The notes under the pieces: generated by a model
What the model saw: only the letters and a program-made list of their open reading frames with translations
What the model was told of the DNA's origin: nothing
Databases searched by the model: none
Program-made: the position numbers and the translations under genes
DNA from: CAVWDI01 sp963793095
GTDB lineage: Bacteria > Chloroflexota > Anaerolineae > Anaerolineales > UBA4823
Direction: 5' to 3'
Assembly (NCBI GenBank): GCA_963793095.1
Contig: CAWBYY010000009.1
Coordinates: 87,550 to 151,549 of the forward strand
Length of the DNA stretch: 64,000 bases
Shown here: positions 36,242-46,180 of the stretch, one piece after another
How the letters are laid out: every line of letters starts with the position of its first letter
How positions within the stretch are numbered: the stretch's first letter is position 1

Positions 36242-38464
36242 ATGAGCAGCAGACATCCTACAATCAGCACCCTTATTATCTCTCTGATCGCTCTGGCGGC
36301 AGTCACAGTGCTGGGCGCCTGTGAGAGTTTCACCACACCAGCAGCCGTGGAGCCCACAGGGACCAGCCCTGCAACCCAAACACCCAAACCCACCCCTGAA
36401 ACGGTCGCAAAGACCGAGCAGCCTGAAACATCCCAACCCGCTTCTATCCAGGAAGTGCAGAATACCGAATGGCTCTGGTCTGAACAGGTCCAGGCTAAAC
36501 CCGCCTCCCGGACAGCGGTGGCTGATCCCGAGAACTATACACTCGTGCTCTGGAAGGATAACACCTACGACTTTATAGCCGACTGCAATTCCGGCGGGGG
36601 GGCCTACACCTCCTCCGGGAGCTTTATCACCCTCGAACCCGGCATAACCACCCTGGCGGAATGCGAATCAAATTCGCTCTACGACCAGTACCTGGAGGCG
36701 CTGGGACAGGTCGAATCATTTGAGCTTGATGGCGAAATGCTGGTGCTTAATTTAAAGGAAGAGGCCGGTTCGATAGTCTTTGATAACGGCGGAACGCTGA
36801 AACAGCCAGAGGACCCCGAGACCTGCGACGCAGGCATCGACCCGGTCAGCGTGGTGCTGGATCCGACCAGTTTCCCATACACCTTTGAGCCAACCTGTGT
36901 CAATGCAACCGAATATGACGACACCCAGCCGCCCGGCCCGACCGGACTGCCCGATCATATCCAGGTCAATTTTCTGCCTGATGGCGAAGAAACCTACCCC
37001 CAGGAACCCATTATTTACATCATCCCGGTCGATACATACCAGGAACTGTGGGACTCGGCCGGCGACCAGTCCGTCCCGGATGCGATCCAGGACCTTGCCG
37101 ACCTGCTAGCCGAGCAGCCTGACCCGGTCCCGGCCTCATCGATACCAATCCTGCCGTTTGAAGAAGTGAGCGCCAGGCCTGAAATCCAGGTCGCTCCTGC
37201 CTATCTGGACACCCTGCAGGGATCCGGCATCCGCTTTGTCACCCGCTTCACATCCAATCCGGTGCCGGTCACCAATGATAACCCGCCCCTGTTCTACACA
37301 TTCCAGGGTTTCAGCAGCGACAATCGCCATCTGATTTCCCTCTTTTACCCGGTCACAACTCCCTTTTTAGCGGATGAGGAAGAACTCTCCCAGGACGAGC
37401 TCGACCGGGTCAAGAACGAGTTCCCGCTCTACAAGCAGGAGAAAACCGCCGAATTGAACGGGCTTGAGAGCAGCGATTGGGAACCGGATCTGGCCAAGCT
37501 TGATGGATTGATCACCTCCCTGGAATACGGAGTGGTGCCAGAGCAGAGTGAAGCCCCGCCCTCCGATTTCGCCTACATTAACTGGCAGTGGGGCCAGCTG
37601 ATCGATACCAACCCGGCAACCTTCGAGCTGATCCCTGATCCGCAGCTCTACAACCTGGTCTTTAACACCAACGGCACCCTGAACTATACCTCCGACTGCA
37701 ACACCGGCGAGGGCAATTACACCATCAGCGGCGACCTGATCGAAATTAAACTGGGCGCCACTGCCCAGAAGGACTGCGGCACGACCTCGTTCTCGCCGCT
37801 GTTCATCGATTTGCTGGAGCAGGTCGAGCGATTCGAGCGCCAGGCAAACAGCCTGACCCTATACCTGCCGGAAAGTCCGGACCGGATGATTTTCCTGAGC
37901 GGAGGCACCCAGATTGTGGTTCCAACCCCGGCTGGAGATACCCCGCGGGCGGTCACAAAGGACGCCATCAATATCCGCAGCGGTCCCGGAACCGAGTACC
38001 TGACATACGGGGTTGTCCCCAAGGGCACGAGCTTTGAGGTGACCGGTGTGAGCGAGGATCTAGACTGGTGGGTGGTCGCGATCCCCAAGGAAATCGCCAT
38101 CGACGGTATGGGCTGGGTCAGCGCCGATTTTGTGGACGCCTCCAACACCGAGAATGTGCCGGTGGAAGCGACCCCTTCCCTGAAATCGGTCGAGGTCCCC
38201 GAACCGGTCAGCAGCGCCCCGACCGCCACGTTTGCCCAGTCGATTGAAGTCTACCGCGGCCCCGGCACTGAGTATGCCAGTTACGGGGTGGTGCCGGTCG
38301 GTACCAGGGCTGAAGTGGTCGGCGTGAGCGAGGACGGCCTGTGGTGGGTTATCGAGGTGGCTGAGTCGGTCAACCCGGATAAGCAGGCCTGGGTCGACGG
38401 GCGCTATATCCAGGTGACCAACCTGCGCGAGATCCCGGTTATCCCCACCCCTCCCCTCCAGTAG
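36242..38464 (+). CDS. Large lipoprotein with two META-like domains and two SH3 domains
   Basis: 740 aa. A lipoprotein signal ends at TVLGAC, followed by a Thr/Pro-rich linker. Two META/HslJ-like domains follow, recognised by TEWLWSEQVQ ... YTLVLWKDNTYDFIADCNSG and a second copy near 450-560 (FAYINWQWGQLID, LYNLVFNTNGTLNYTSDCNT). Between them is a beta-rich segment, and the C-terminus has two bacterial SH3 domains (INIRSGPGTEYLTYGVVPKG; IEVYRGPGTEYASYGVVPVG). META proteins are often heat-shock or resistance-linked; SH3 units bind cell wall or glycans. The likely place is the outer face of the cytoplasmic membrane or wall. RBS GGAAGGCGG precedes ATG 36242. The stop codon lies inside the first bases of a 118-bp repeat. 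Confidence 0.72.
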   Translation: MSSRHPTISTLIISLIALAAVTVLGACESFTTPAAVEPTGTSPATQTPKPTPETVAKTEQPETSQPASIQEVQNTEWLWSEQVQAKPASRTAVADPENYTLVLWKDNTYDFIADCNSGGGAYTSSGSFITLEPGITTLAECESNSLYDQYLEALGQVESFELDGEMLVLNLKEEAGSIVFDNGGTLKQPEDPETCDAGIDPVSVVLDPTSFPYTFEPTCVNATEYDDTQPPGPTGLPDHIQVNFLPDGEETYPQEPIIYIIPVDTYQELWDSAGDQSVPDAIQDLADLLAEQPDPVPASSIPILPFEEVSARPEIQVAPAYLDTLQGSGIRFVTRFTSNPVPVTNDNPPLFYTFQGFSSDNRHLISLFYPVTTPFLADEEELSQDELDRVKNEFPLYKQEKTAELNGLESSDWEPDLAKLDGLITSLEYGVVPEQSEAPPSDFAYINWQWGQLIDTNPATFELIPDPQLYNLVFNTNGTLNYTSDCNTGEGNYTISGDLIEIKLGATAQKDCGTTSFSPLFIDLLEQVERFERQANSLTLYLPESPDRMIFLSGGTQIVVPTPAGDTPRAVTKDAINIRSGPGTEYLTYGVVPKGTSFEVTGVSEDLDWWVVAIPKEIAIDGMGWVSADFVDASNTENVPVEATPSLKSVEVPEPVSSAPTATFAQSIEVYRGPGTEYASYGVVPVGTRAEVVGVSEDGLWWVIEVAESVNPDKQAWVDGRYIQVTNLREIPVIPTPPLQ

Positions 38465-38578
38465 GGCAGGTTTCCCAACCTGCCGGATTGTAGGGCACAG
38501 TCCGATCCATCTCGCTTAGCATCCCGCTGGCGAAGCACCCCGCCCTATTTGCTGGGTCGCGCAGCATTTGCGGGATCA
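38461..38578 (+). repeat. 118-bp intergenic repeat, copy 1
   Basis: Nearly identical to 42340-42457 in direct orientation. It opens with the palindrome GCAGGTTTCCCAACCTGC and continues through GTCCGATCCATCTCGCTTAG to GCAGCATTTGCGGGATC. It begins one base before the stop codon of the lipoprotein gene. Confidence 0.85.
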
Positions 38579-38580
38579 AC

Positions 38581-38760
38581 CGCGTTGCACTTGACTCCCT
38601 TTTCCTAAGGTGCAACGCGACAAGCACGTAGTGCAATGCACCTGCGAGGTGCGTAGCACTTGACACCCTTTTCCTAAAGTGCACTTGACCCCGTTTACTT
38701 AAGGTGCAACGCACTTTTTAAGTGCATCGCACCACCCACCCGATAGTGCAACGCTCCTGC
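38581..38760. repeat. Cluster of imperfect repeats and hairpins
   Basis: CGCGTTGCAC (38581-38590) and GTGCAACGCG (38610-38619) form a perfect ten-base inverted repeat with a 19-base loop. The loop sequence CACTTGAC-N-CCCTTTTCCTAA recurs near 38659, and a shortened form at about 38683-38702. GTGCAACGC appears again near 38705 and 38748. The region 38465-39018 has no gene. Confidence 0.65.
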
Positions 38761-38946
38761 TAGGCGCGTCCCTCTTGACCAGGCTGCATGCTCAGAAAAA
38801 AACATCCCCTAGACCCATGGAACGAAAGATGCCTGGAATAACAACGAGACTCAAAATAACGCCCGTCTTATAGCCCCCAATTAATTCCCTCTGCCACATT
38901 TGACCTGACAGCCAGGTAACATTAATATATTTTAATGGTAAATATA

Positions 38947-38976
38947 TTGACAATATATGTGCAATTACTTTATAAT
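38947..38976 (+). promoter_or_regulatory. Consensus promoter of the ABC exporter operon
   Basis: TTGACA at 38947-38952 and TATAAT at 38971-38976 with an 18-base spacer, 42 bases before the ATG at 39019. Confidence 0.72.
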
Positions 38977-39018
38977 TGTAATTATAAGAAAGTTTAACCC
39001 GGCAAGGAGAAAAAATTG

Positions 39019-39780
39019 ATGTTTACCTGCACAGAAACACAGAAAATTGTAGAGATTAACAACCTCCACAAGGTTTACGAAAGCGGAGGCCAGAAACTGG
39101 AAGTCCTCTCCGATCTTTCCCTTTCGGTTGAAAGCGGTGAATTAGTCGCCGTGACCGGACCGTCCGGAAATGGGAAATCCACTTTGTTGAATATGATTAC
39201 CGGAATTGACCGGCCAACTCAGGGTGAAGTACTGGTCAATGGCTGTGCGGTCCACCTGATGAACGAAAACCAACTGGCTGCCTGGCGGGGGAAAAATGTG
39301 GGCATCATCTTCCAATTTTTCCAGCTGCTGCCCTCCATCAGCCTGCTCCAGAACGTGGTCATGCCAATGGAATTTAACGGGATCTACCGCCGCAAAGAGC
39401 GCCGTGAACGGGCTCTGCACCTGCTCGATCAGGTCGGTCTGGCGGACCAGGCCAATAAACTGCCCGGAATGGTTTCGGGAGGCCAGCAGCAGCGGGCTGC
39501 AATTGCACGCGCCCTGGCCAATGACCCCACCCTGCTGATCGCAGATGAACCAACCGGAAACCTTGACAGCCGGTCAGCCGAAAGCATCTTCGAGCTGTTC
39601 CAGGACCTGGTGAGTGGCGGCAAGACCATGCTTATGGTTACCCACGATATGGAAATCGCCCGGCGTATGCCGCGCATTATCGAAATCCGGGACGGCAATA
39701 TCGTTTGTGACTCCCTGCCCGCTCCTGAAATTTTCTCTCAAACCCAGCCGCAGCCCGTTCTGGTGGAGCGTGGAGCATGA
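39019..39780 (+). CDS. ABC transporter ATPase, MacB/LolD-like
   Basis: 253 aa. Walker A is GPSGNGKST (an Asn where Ser/Cys is more common), Q-loop IIFQFFQLLPS, signature VSGGQQQRAAIARAL, Walker B LLIADEPTGNLD and the H-loop VTHDMEIA. These mark the MacB/LolD/FtsE branch, whose members drive mechanotransmission-type exporters of lipoproteins, peptides or antibiotics. ATG 39019 follows AAGGAG; a TTG three bases upstream is less likely. It overlaps the permease start in ATGA. Confidence 0.88.
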   Translation: MFTCTETQKIVEINNLHKVYESGGQKLEVLSDLSLSVESGELVAVTGPSGNGKSTLLNMITGIDRPTQGEVLVNGCAVHLMNENQLAAWRGKNVGIIFQFFQLLPSISLLQNVVMPMEFNGIYRRKERRERALHLLDQVGLADQANKLPGMVSGGQQQRAAIARALANDPTLLIADEPTGNLDSRSAESIFELFQDLVSGGKTMLMVTHDMEIARRMPRIIEIRDGNIVCDSLPAPEIFSQTQPQPVLVERGA

Positions 39781-42188
39781 GCAGCCAGTTCGCAAAGCTG
39801 TGGCACGATCTCTGGAATGAAAAAGCCCGCACCATCCAGGTTATCCTGGTGATCGCATTAGGCGCCTTTGCGACCGGCCTTGTAATCGGGGGGCGCAACC
39901 TGATAGCCGGCACGATCGCAGACCAATGGCGGCAGGCACAGCCGCCCAACATCAAGCTGGCAGTCAACCCGCCTCTCACTGATGACCAGTTGAACGCCAT
40001 CGAGCGATTTGAGGATGTCTACCAGGTGGAAGGCACCCTGTCCGGTTCGGTCGAGTGGCGTTTCCCGGGCGAAAGTGAATGGCGGACTGCCCGCCTGGAA
40101 GCCCGCCAGGACTATAAGGACCAGAAGATGGAATTAATCGGGTTAGAAAGCGGGCTGTGGCCCAACCGCAGCACGCTCGGGGTGATTAAAACGGCTGATG
40201 AACTTTATGGAGTCGGCGAGGGTGACCGCATTGAAATCCGCTCCAACGACCAGGTCCGCAGCGTTAAACTTACCGGGACACTCAAGCCGGTCGGGCCTTT
40301 CCCGGTTGTCTTCCTCGGTCAGCCGGTTTTTTACGCTGACCGCGCATATTTTGAACGCCTGACCGGCCGGGGCACTTACGACCAGCTGCTGGTACGGGAT
40401 GTTGTTTTCGACCGTTCCAGAGCCGAAGCGGTCGACCTCAAAATCCAGGATTACTTTGAAGACCTGGGGGTCGATTCGGTCGGCACCCTCTTCCCCTTCC
40501 AGGAGCGGGTCATCTCGCCCGACGTCCCTCCTGCGGCCGGGATCCTGAATGCCCTCTTTCTGATCCTCGGGTTGATCGGAGCCATCACCATCATATTAGG
40601 AATTTTCCTGGTATACACAACCATTAATGCCATTATCACCCAGCAGGTAGACCAGATTGGAGTTATGAAAGCGATCGGGGCCCGCTCCAGGCAGATTTTC
40701 TTCAGTTACTTTCTGCTGGTGCTGGCGTTCGGGGTGCTGGCCACCCTTGTCTCAATTCCGCTCGGCGGTCTGGGCGCCCGCGGCTTGCAATCCCTTTTCA
40801 TTAATTTGCTCAACCTCGAAGACCCGGGATTTTCTTTTGACTTCACGGCGGTATCTGCCCAGGTTGGGGTAAGTATGCTCGTGCCTGTCCTGGCGGCAAT
40901 GATCCCGCTGTGGTCCGGGGTGCGCATCTCAGTTCGGGAAGCAATCAGCACCTACGGCCTGACCGGCAGCACTGGCTTGATCGAGCGGGGTTTATCCCGC
41001 CTGCGTGGGGTTCCTTACAGTCTGAGACTTGTGCTGAGCAATGCCTTCCGTAACCGGCGGCGGGTTTTCTTTATTGAGATTACCCTGGTGCTGGCTGGCG
41101 CGATTTTTATGATGGTTATCGGGATTAACGACTCCACCCGCTTTACATTTGGGAACAAGCTGACCAGCATCCACACCTACGGGATTTCGCTCCAGTTTGA
41201 GGATCCAGCCCGGGTTCAGCGCATAAAAAACCTTGCCTTATCAAATCCAAACATTACAGAAGTCGATTCCTGGCTGGTAGCATCTGGGAAAGCAAGATCT
41301 TCCGAACAGCCCGATTCTGAAGTAAGTGACCCCCGCATCCGGCTCTTCGGCCTGCCGGCTGACACTGTGATGTACAAACCCGACTTGCAATCCGGGCGCT
41401 GGATCCAGCCGGGCGACGACCGGGCTGCAGTTATTTCGAAAAAGCTTTCAGACGAAACCGGCTGGAATGTCGGGCAGCAAATTACCGTAACAGCTGCGGA
41501 CGGCCGCGAAGACAGCTGGCTGATTGTCGGCATTACATACGATCCGATTGCCGACACGGCTGTGTTTTTACCGCTTTCGGTTATGCAAAGAGAGTTCGGC
41601 CTGCAGGGACAGGCTAACACACTCTGGGCAGGGACTGCACTCCAGGGTGGCGATCAAATGGAAACGATCGCCCTGCAGCTCTCAGATACATTCACGGCAA
41701 GGGGTTATGACCTGGTCCCATCCAGCGTCTTCGGTTACAGTACAATCAACCAGATAGTTGAAGAGACTACCGGCGGTTTCAGCCTGATCCTGCAGCTGCT
41801 GGGGATCATGGCGGTTATCATCGCAGTGGTTGGCGGAGTGGGTTTGAGCGGTGTGCTCAGCCTGAATGTGCTCGAACGCAGGCGGGAGATCGGGGTTATG
41901 CGGTCGGTGGGCGCTTCCAGCTGGCGGGTGATCCGGCTTTATGTAGGCGAGGGAGTCATCCTGGGCTGGTTGAGCTGGATGATCGCGCTGCCGTTGAGCA
42001 TCCCGGCGGCATTTTTCCTGGCTACCCGGGGCCTGTCATTCGCGCTCAACCAGCAGCTTGTATATACTTTTTCATTCTCTGGCGCCCTGATATGGCTTGT
42101 TGTGATCACCATTCTGGCGGTATTGGCCAGCTCGCTGCCAGCCCGCGGCGCGGCAAAGCTCAGCGTGAAAGAGAGTTTAGCGTACTGA
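39777..42188 (+). CDS. FtsX/MacB-type ABC permease
   Basis: 803 aa, coupled to the ATPase gene by ATGA. An N-terminal membrane helix (AGVALGAFATGLVIGG-like stretch near 18-36) is followed by a large extracellular MacB periplasmic-core-like domain, three membrane helices (about 250-380) forming an FtsX domain, then a second extracellular domain and another FtsX domain at the C-terminus (MAVIIAVVGGVGLSGVLSLNVLERRREIGVMRSVGAS). The motif RRREIGVMRSVGA is typical of FtsX permeases. It makes a heteromeric exporter with the ATPase; no TolC-like partner is seen. Substrate unknown: lipoprotein release, peptide export or bacteriocin immunity are possible. Confidence 0.85.
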   Translation: MSSQFAKLWHDLWNEKARTIQVILVIALGAFATGLVIGGRNLIAGTIADQWRQAQPPNIKLAVNPPLTDDQLNAIERFEDVYQVEGTLSGSVEWRFPGESEWRTARLEARQDYKDQKMELIGLESGLWPNRSTLGVIKTADELYGVGEGDRIEIRSNDQVRSVKLTGTLKPVGPFPVVFLGQPVFYADRAYFERLTGRGTYDQLLVRDVVFDRSRAEAVDLKIQDYFEDLGVDSVGTLFPFQERVISPDVPPAAGILNALFLILGLIGAITIILGIFLVYTTINAIITQQVDQIGVMKAIGARSRQIFFSYFLLVLAFGVLATLVSIPLGGLGARGLQSLFINLLNLEDPGFSFDFTAVSAQVGVSMLVPVLAAMIPLWSGVRISVREAISTYGLTGSTGLIERGLSRLRGVPYSLRLVLSNAFRNRRRVFFIEITLVLAGAIFMMVIGINDSTRFTFGNKLTSIHTYGISLQFEDPARVQRIKNLALSNPNITEVDSWLVASGKARSSEQPDSEVSDPRIRLFGLPADTVMYKPDLQSGRWIQPGDDRAAVISKKLSDETGWNVGQQITVTAADGREDSWLIVGITYDPIADTAVFLPLSVMQREFGLQGQANTLWAGTALQGGDQMETIALQLSDTFTARGYDLVPSSVFGYSTINQIVEETTGGFSLILQLLGIMAVIIAVVGGVGLSGVLSLNVLERRREIGVMRSVGASSWRVIRLYVGEGVILGWLSWMIALPLSIPAAFFLATRGLSFALNQQLVYTFSFSGALIWLVVITILAVLASSLPARGAAKLSVKESLAY

Positions 42189-42285
42189 TCAGAAACCTAT
42201 ATATAAAAGGGAGCTATCCCCCAGGGGTTATAAATCACAACAATAAAGACGGGTTGAACCTTTCCATCCTCACCGCCGGATCGTA

Positions 42286-42522
42286 GGTCAGGTTTCCTAA
42301 CCAGCCGGCTTATAGGGCAGGCACCCAACCTTCCAACTTGTAGGGCAGGTTTCCCAACCTGCCGATTTGTAGGGCACAGTCCGATCCATCTCGCTTAGCA
42401 TCCCAACTCGCAAAGCACCCCGCCCTATTTGCTAGGTCGCGCAGCATTTGCGGGATCGCAAAGTATCCCGCTCTCGAAGCACCCCCCGCTTTTTGCTGGG
42501 TCGTGCAGCATTTGCGAGATCA
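42286..42522 (+). repeat. 118-bp intergenic repeat, copy 2, with extra partial units
   Basis: The full copy is 42340-42457, direct to 38461-38578. A diverged palindrome unit lies just upstream (42286-42310), and a second partial unit of its 3' half (GAAGCACC to GCAGCATTTGCGAGATC) at about 42477-42522. The gap 42189-42577 has no gene. Together with copy 1 it brackets the ABC exporter operon. Confidence 0.82.
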
Positions 42523-42577
42523 GGTGCGTTGTGGTAAGTTACAGAAAAAGTAGAACTCGGTTAAGGTGCGCCTGGTA

Positions 42578-44075
42578 TCAATCCTCTCGCAGGAACAGGC
42601 GGTAATCCCCCTTATCGTAGACCAGTTCGTAATGCTCCTCAAGGTAGCTTTCCAGACGGGGAAGTTCAAATAAGACCATTAACACCTGCTCGGGCCGGTA
42701 AGTCTTAACCGTTTCCAGGATCTGCTCTTCGCTCAGGCTCCCGTTCAGCAGCCGCATGCCCGAAAATGTCGCCAGGTCAGGCGGCACCGGCCGTTCGATC
42801 AGGTAGGCATAGATCGGCATATCCGTCACTACCCAGCGGGTGTCCGGGGCGTGCTGTAGCATCTCCCGGTACAGGCGCAGTTTCTGCAGGGGAGCCTGGG
42901 TTGTGACCCCGCTGAAGCGCGGCGTGCCGGAAAGCTGTTCCAGCGCAGCCAGAAATGACCTGCCGGCTCCAAGACCAAACATAAGCAGGGTGGAAACCGC
43001 CAACACGGTCCGCAACCAGGAGAACTTACTGCCTCTGGCCAGCCCGATAACCCATAGCAGGCTCTCGCCCACTGCCACCCCAGCCAGGATCGCGGCCGGG
43101 ACAGTGACCAGCAGCTGGTGGTGGTACCAGACCGGCGAGTAACCATCCAGGAACAGGTATGCCACCAGTGCCCAGGCAAACGGGTACAGGCCCAGCCAGC
43201 GTTTTGCCAGGATGGTGAACAGCAGCCCGGAAGCCGCCAGCACGATAAAAGGGAGGGCGTCCCTGAGGTGGAAGTTAAGGGTGAGTTCCAGCGCCTCCGG
43301 CTCGAGGGCGGCAAACTCCAGGTGCGGCTTGATTATTCCTGTAAGGCTGGCAGGGCCAACCAGGATCCCCCCCAGCATCAGCGTGACCCCGCCAAAACTG
43401 GCTCCCCAGATCAGGCCTGGCCGCAAACCCTGGAGGCTGAAATTTTCGATCACCCAGCCGGCTGAACTGAGCCGCAGTTACCCCGAGCAGGAAGACCGGA
43501 GCCAGGATTCCTGTGAATAATTTGGTCAGGACCGAAAGCGCCAGCGCCATGCCGGAGAGAATTAGCCAATAATCCTTAGCCTTTATGTGCCATAAAGCCA
43601 GCAGCAGCATCGAAAAAGCCGCCAGGGCGATCGCCGGCAGCCCAATCATGATCGAAACGCTCAGCTGCAGGAAGCGCGGCAGGACCAGCAGCATAAAACC
43701 GACCAGAACAGCCTGAAGCCATCCCCATATAAGTTGGGTGAACTGGGCGCTGGCCCACACAAGCAGGGTCGCAAACAGCAGCACCAGGGTGCGCCCGGGG
43801 TTAACCCGGTAGCCTGTTATCCGCTGCAATCCAGCCAGCAGGTAGGTGAACAGCGGGGGCTGGTCGGACGATATTTCGTCATACAGCGAGTAGTCCTTCG
43901 TGACAAGCATGCTGCGCATCAGGTTGAAGCCCTCATCCACGTCGTACTGCAGTTTCTCCCGGAATGGGTGGAAAAGGACCACCAGGAGGAAGAAAACCAG
44001 CGCCACCAGCGCCGGGACCAGCAAATCCAGGGTTGTTTTGCGGTCGAATCTTGTGAAAAAGGCTGGGAAACTCAT
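42578..44075 (-). CDS. GT39-like membrane glycosyltransferase, one frameshift
   Basis: About 500 aa of integral membrane protein. ATG 44075 begins MSFPAFFTRFDRK, then a membrane helix and the first outside loop with QYDVDEGFNLMRS, where the acidic DxDE matches the catalytic loop of GT39/ArnT/PMT-type transferases (GT-C fold). At least eight helices follow. A shift near 43470-43490 separates the N- and C-terminal halves; the C-half ends in a soluble domain (RWVVTDMPIYAYLIERPVPP, DYRLFLRED). The enzyme would use a polyprenyl-phosphate sugar to glycosylate protein or lipid at the membrane. It stands alone, so the acceptor is unknown. Confidence 0.72.
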
Positions 44076-44173
44076 TGTATTATGGCTCGGCTGATAGTCT
44101 GATCCTGTTTGTTAAGTCAAATCATTTTAATTGTAACCCCAGATCGAGGCATCATTTTCCAGTTTCCGGTTTA

Positions 44174-44205
44174 AAAACAGGGAGGGATCGAAGCCGAACC
44201 CTCCC
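44174..44205 (-). terminator. Intrinsic terminator of the xyl/corrinoid operon
   Basis: On the minus strand GGGAGGG (44205-44199) pairs with CCCTCCC (44186-44180) and is followed by TGTTTTTAA. It lies 30 bases after the xylA stop. Confidence 0.75.
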
Positions 44206-44234
44206 TCTCACCTGTAAGTTGAGCAGACTGAATA

Positions 44235-45404
44235 TCAGCGCACTCCCAGCAGCAGTTCAATGGTAAGCTGGTCGAGGCGCTCATATTTTAAGCCCCTCTC
44301 GCCCAGACCCACCCGGTCGAAGTCTGCGTTCAGGAGCGCATTCAGCTTCTCCTGGCTGTATTTGCCGGTGATCCCGGCGGTGCTGCCGTCGTCGGCGTTT
44401 ATCTCCTCCAGCAGGTTCTGGATCTCGCGATCGGCGTTCCAGCGGGTGGCTTTTTCCTTCAGGATCAGGTATGTGCGCATGCAGCCGCGGGCGAAGTCCT
44501 TGACCCCTTCATAGTCCTCGGTGCGGTAGGCGTGGGCATCAAAGTGGCGGCTGCCCTGGTAGTTGTAATCCTCCAGCAGTTTGACCAGGAAGAAAGCGCT
44601 CTTCAGGTTGACCGCCCCGAAGCGGAAATCCTGGTCGTAACGCCCGAAGGCCTGGTCGTTCAGGTCAATATGGAACAATTTGCCGGCCTCAATCGCCTGG
44701 GCGACCGCATGGGTGAAGTTCAACCCGGCCATGTGCTCGTGGGCGACTTCTGGGTTGACTCCCACCATCTCCGGGTGGTCGAGGGTCTCGATAAAAGCCA
44801 GCATATGCCCGGTGGTGGAGTTGTACATGTCGCCGCGCGGCTCGTTCGGCTTGGCTTCCAGGGCAAATTTCAGGTCGAAACCCTGGTCAATCACGTAGTC
44901 GCACAGGAAATTCATCGCCTCGCGGTTGCGCTTGATCGCTTCAACCGGGTCTTTAGCGGCATCGGTCTCTGTACCCTCCCGGCCGCCCCAGAAAACGTAG
45001 ACTTTCGCCCCCAGTTCCACGCCCAGGTCGATCGCTTTGATGGTCTTCTGGAGGGCGTATGCCCGTACCTGGGGATCATTGGAAGTAAACGCGCCATCCT
45101 TAAAGGCCGGGTCGCCGAACAGGTTGGTGGTCGCCATGGGCACGACTAACCCGGTTTCTTCAAGGGCCTTCTTGAAGTCAGCCACAATCCGGTCACGCTC
45201 GGCTTTTGTAGCATCGATCGGCACCAGATCGTTATCGTGCAGGTTGACGCCATAGGCGCCCACTTCCGCCAGCAGGTAAACCAGGTCGACCGGGGATAAT
45301 GGCGGACGCACCGGTTCCCCGAAGGGATCGCGCCCGATATTGCCGACAGTCCACAGGCCGAAGGTAAATTTATCTTCCGGTTTGGGTTGGTATTTGTCGT
45401 TCAT
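44235..45404 (-). CDS. xylA: Xylose isomerase
   Basis: A 389-aa class I (actinobacterial-type length) xylose isomerase converting D-xylose to D-xylulose and often D-glucose to D-fructose, metal-dependent, cytosolic. Catalytic pieces are present: the NLHDNDLVP motif with His56 and Asp59, FALEAKPNEPRGD with metal-binding Glu, HIDLNDQ and FDAHAYRTED. The ATG at 45404 follows AGGAGG. It is the last gene of the operon, 61 bases after the corrinoid gene, and fits sugar entry into the pentose pathway. No xylulokinase gene is seen in the window. Intact. Confidence 0.93.
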   Translation of the reverse strand: MNDKYQPKPEDKFTFGLWTVGNIGRDPFGEPVRPPLSPVDLVYLLAEVGAYGVNLHDNDLVPIDATKAERDRIVADFKKALEETGLVVPMATTNLFGDPAFKDGAFTSNDPQVRAYALQKTIKAIDLGVELGAKVYVFWGGREGTETDAAKDPVEAIKRNREAMNFLCDYVIDQGFDLKFALEAKPNEPRGDMYNSTTGHMLAFIETLDHPEMVGVNPEVAHEHMAGLNFTHAVAQAIEAGKLFHIDLNDQAFGRYDQDFRFGAVNLKSAFFLVKLLEDYNYQGSRHFDAHAYRTEDYEGVKDFARGCMRTYLILKEKATRWNADREIQNLLEEINADDGSTAGITGKYSQEKLNALLNADFDRVGLGERGLKYERLDQLTIELLLGVR

Positions 45405-45465
45405 AAATCCTCCTGAAAAAGATTTTTAGGAAAATATCTCTCCCGATTCAATCAGCGGGAAAATG

Positions 45466-46120
45466 TTAAATCTCCAGTAGATTTTTAGCCACACGCACTG
45501 CCGCGCTGGCATCCGGGGCATATCCGTCTGCTCCAATTTCATCAGCGAACTCCTGGGTTACCCCTGCCCCTCCAACCATTACTTTCACCCGGCTCCGCAC
45601 TCCGGCTGATTCCATCTCGCCCAGGATAGTCTGCATCATCGGCATTGTTGTGGTCAGCAGGGCAGACATACCTACCAGCTCAACTTCTCCTTTATTGATT
45701 TCAGCGATGAATTTTTCGCCTGGCACATCCGGTCCCAGATCAACAACCTCAAAACCAGCGCCTTCCCACATCATCGCCACTAGGTTTTTACCGATATCAT
45801 GAAGATCGCCTTTTACAGTACCGATAACAACTTTGGCGACTGGCTTTGCACCCGTCTCGGCCAGCAGTGGGCGCAGTAGGCCCATGCATTCCTGGGTTGC
45901 GATGGCGGATGCCATCATCTCGGGGAGATAAAATTCCCCGTTTTCGAAGTTATTGCTCACGACTTCGCATGGCTGGCATGACTCCGTTCATGATGATGTC
46001 TTGAGGCCCGATTCCTTCTGACCAGGGCTTGTCCAGCCGCATTCACTTGCGTTGGTCTTATGCCCGCGATGATGCCGTCGCAAGTTAGGCAAGGCCGGCG
46101 GCTTCCGCTTAGCTGTTTGG
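45466..46120 (-). CDS. Corrinoid (B12-binding) methyl-carrier protein, N-terminus frame-broken
   Basis: The intact part (45466-45960) carries NGEFYLPEMMASA and the cobalamin-binding domain VVIGTVKGDLHDIGKNLVAMM, where DLHDIGKN is the B12-ligand motif DxHxxG with His as lower ligand. Later VELVGMSALLTTTMPMM and KVMVGGAGVT complete a Rossmann-like B12 fold as in MtaC/MttC. Upstream, in shifted frames to about 46120, are GIIAG, GQALV and GPQDIIMNGVMPAM, the B12-binding-2 cap found in this family. At least three shifts lie between 45955 and 46110; the start is unresolved. The protein accepts a methyl group from the partner methyltransferase encoded just upstream. Confidence 0.82.
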
Positions 46121-46180
46121 CCAGGGCGGCTGCTTCCCGTCGTCAAGGCCCGGGCCGGCATCAAATCCGGACTACGCTGA

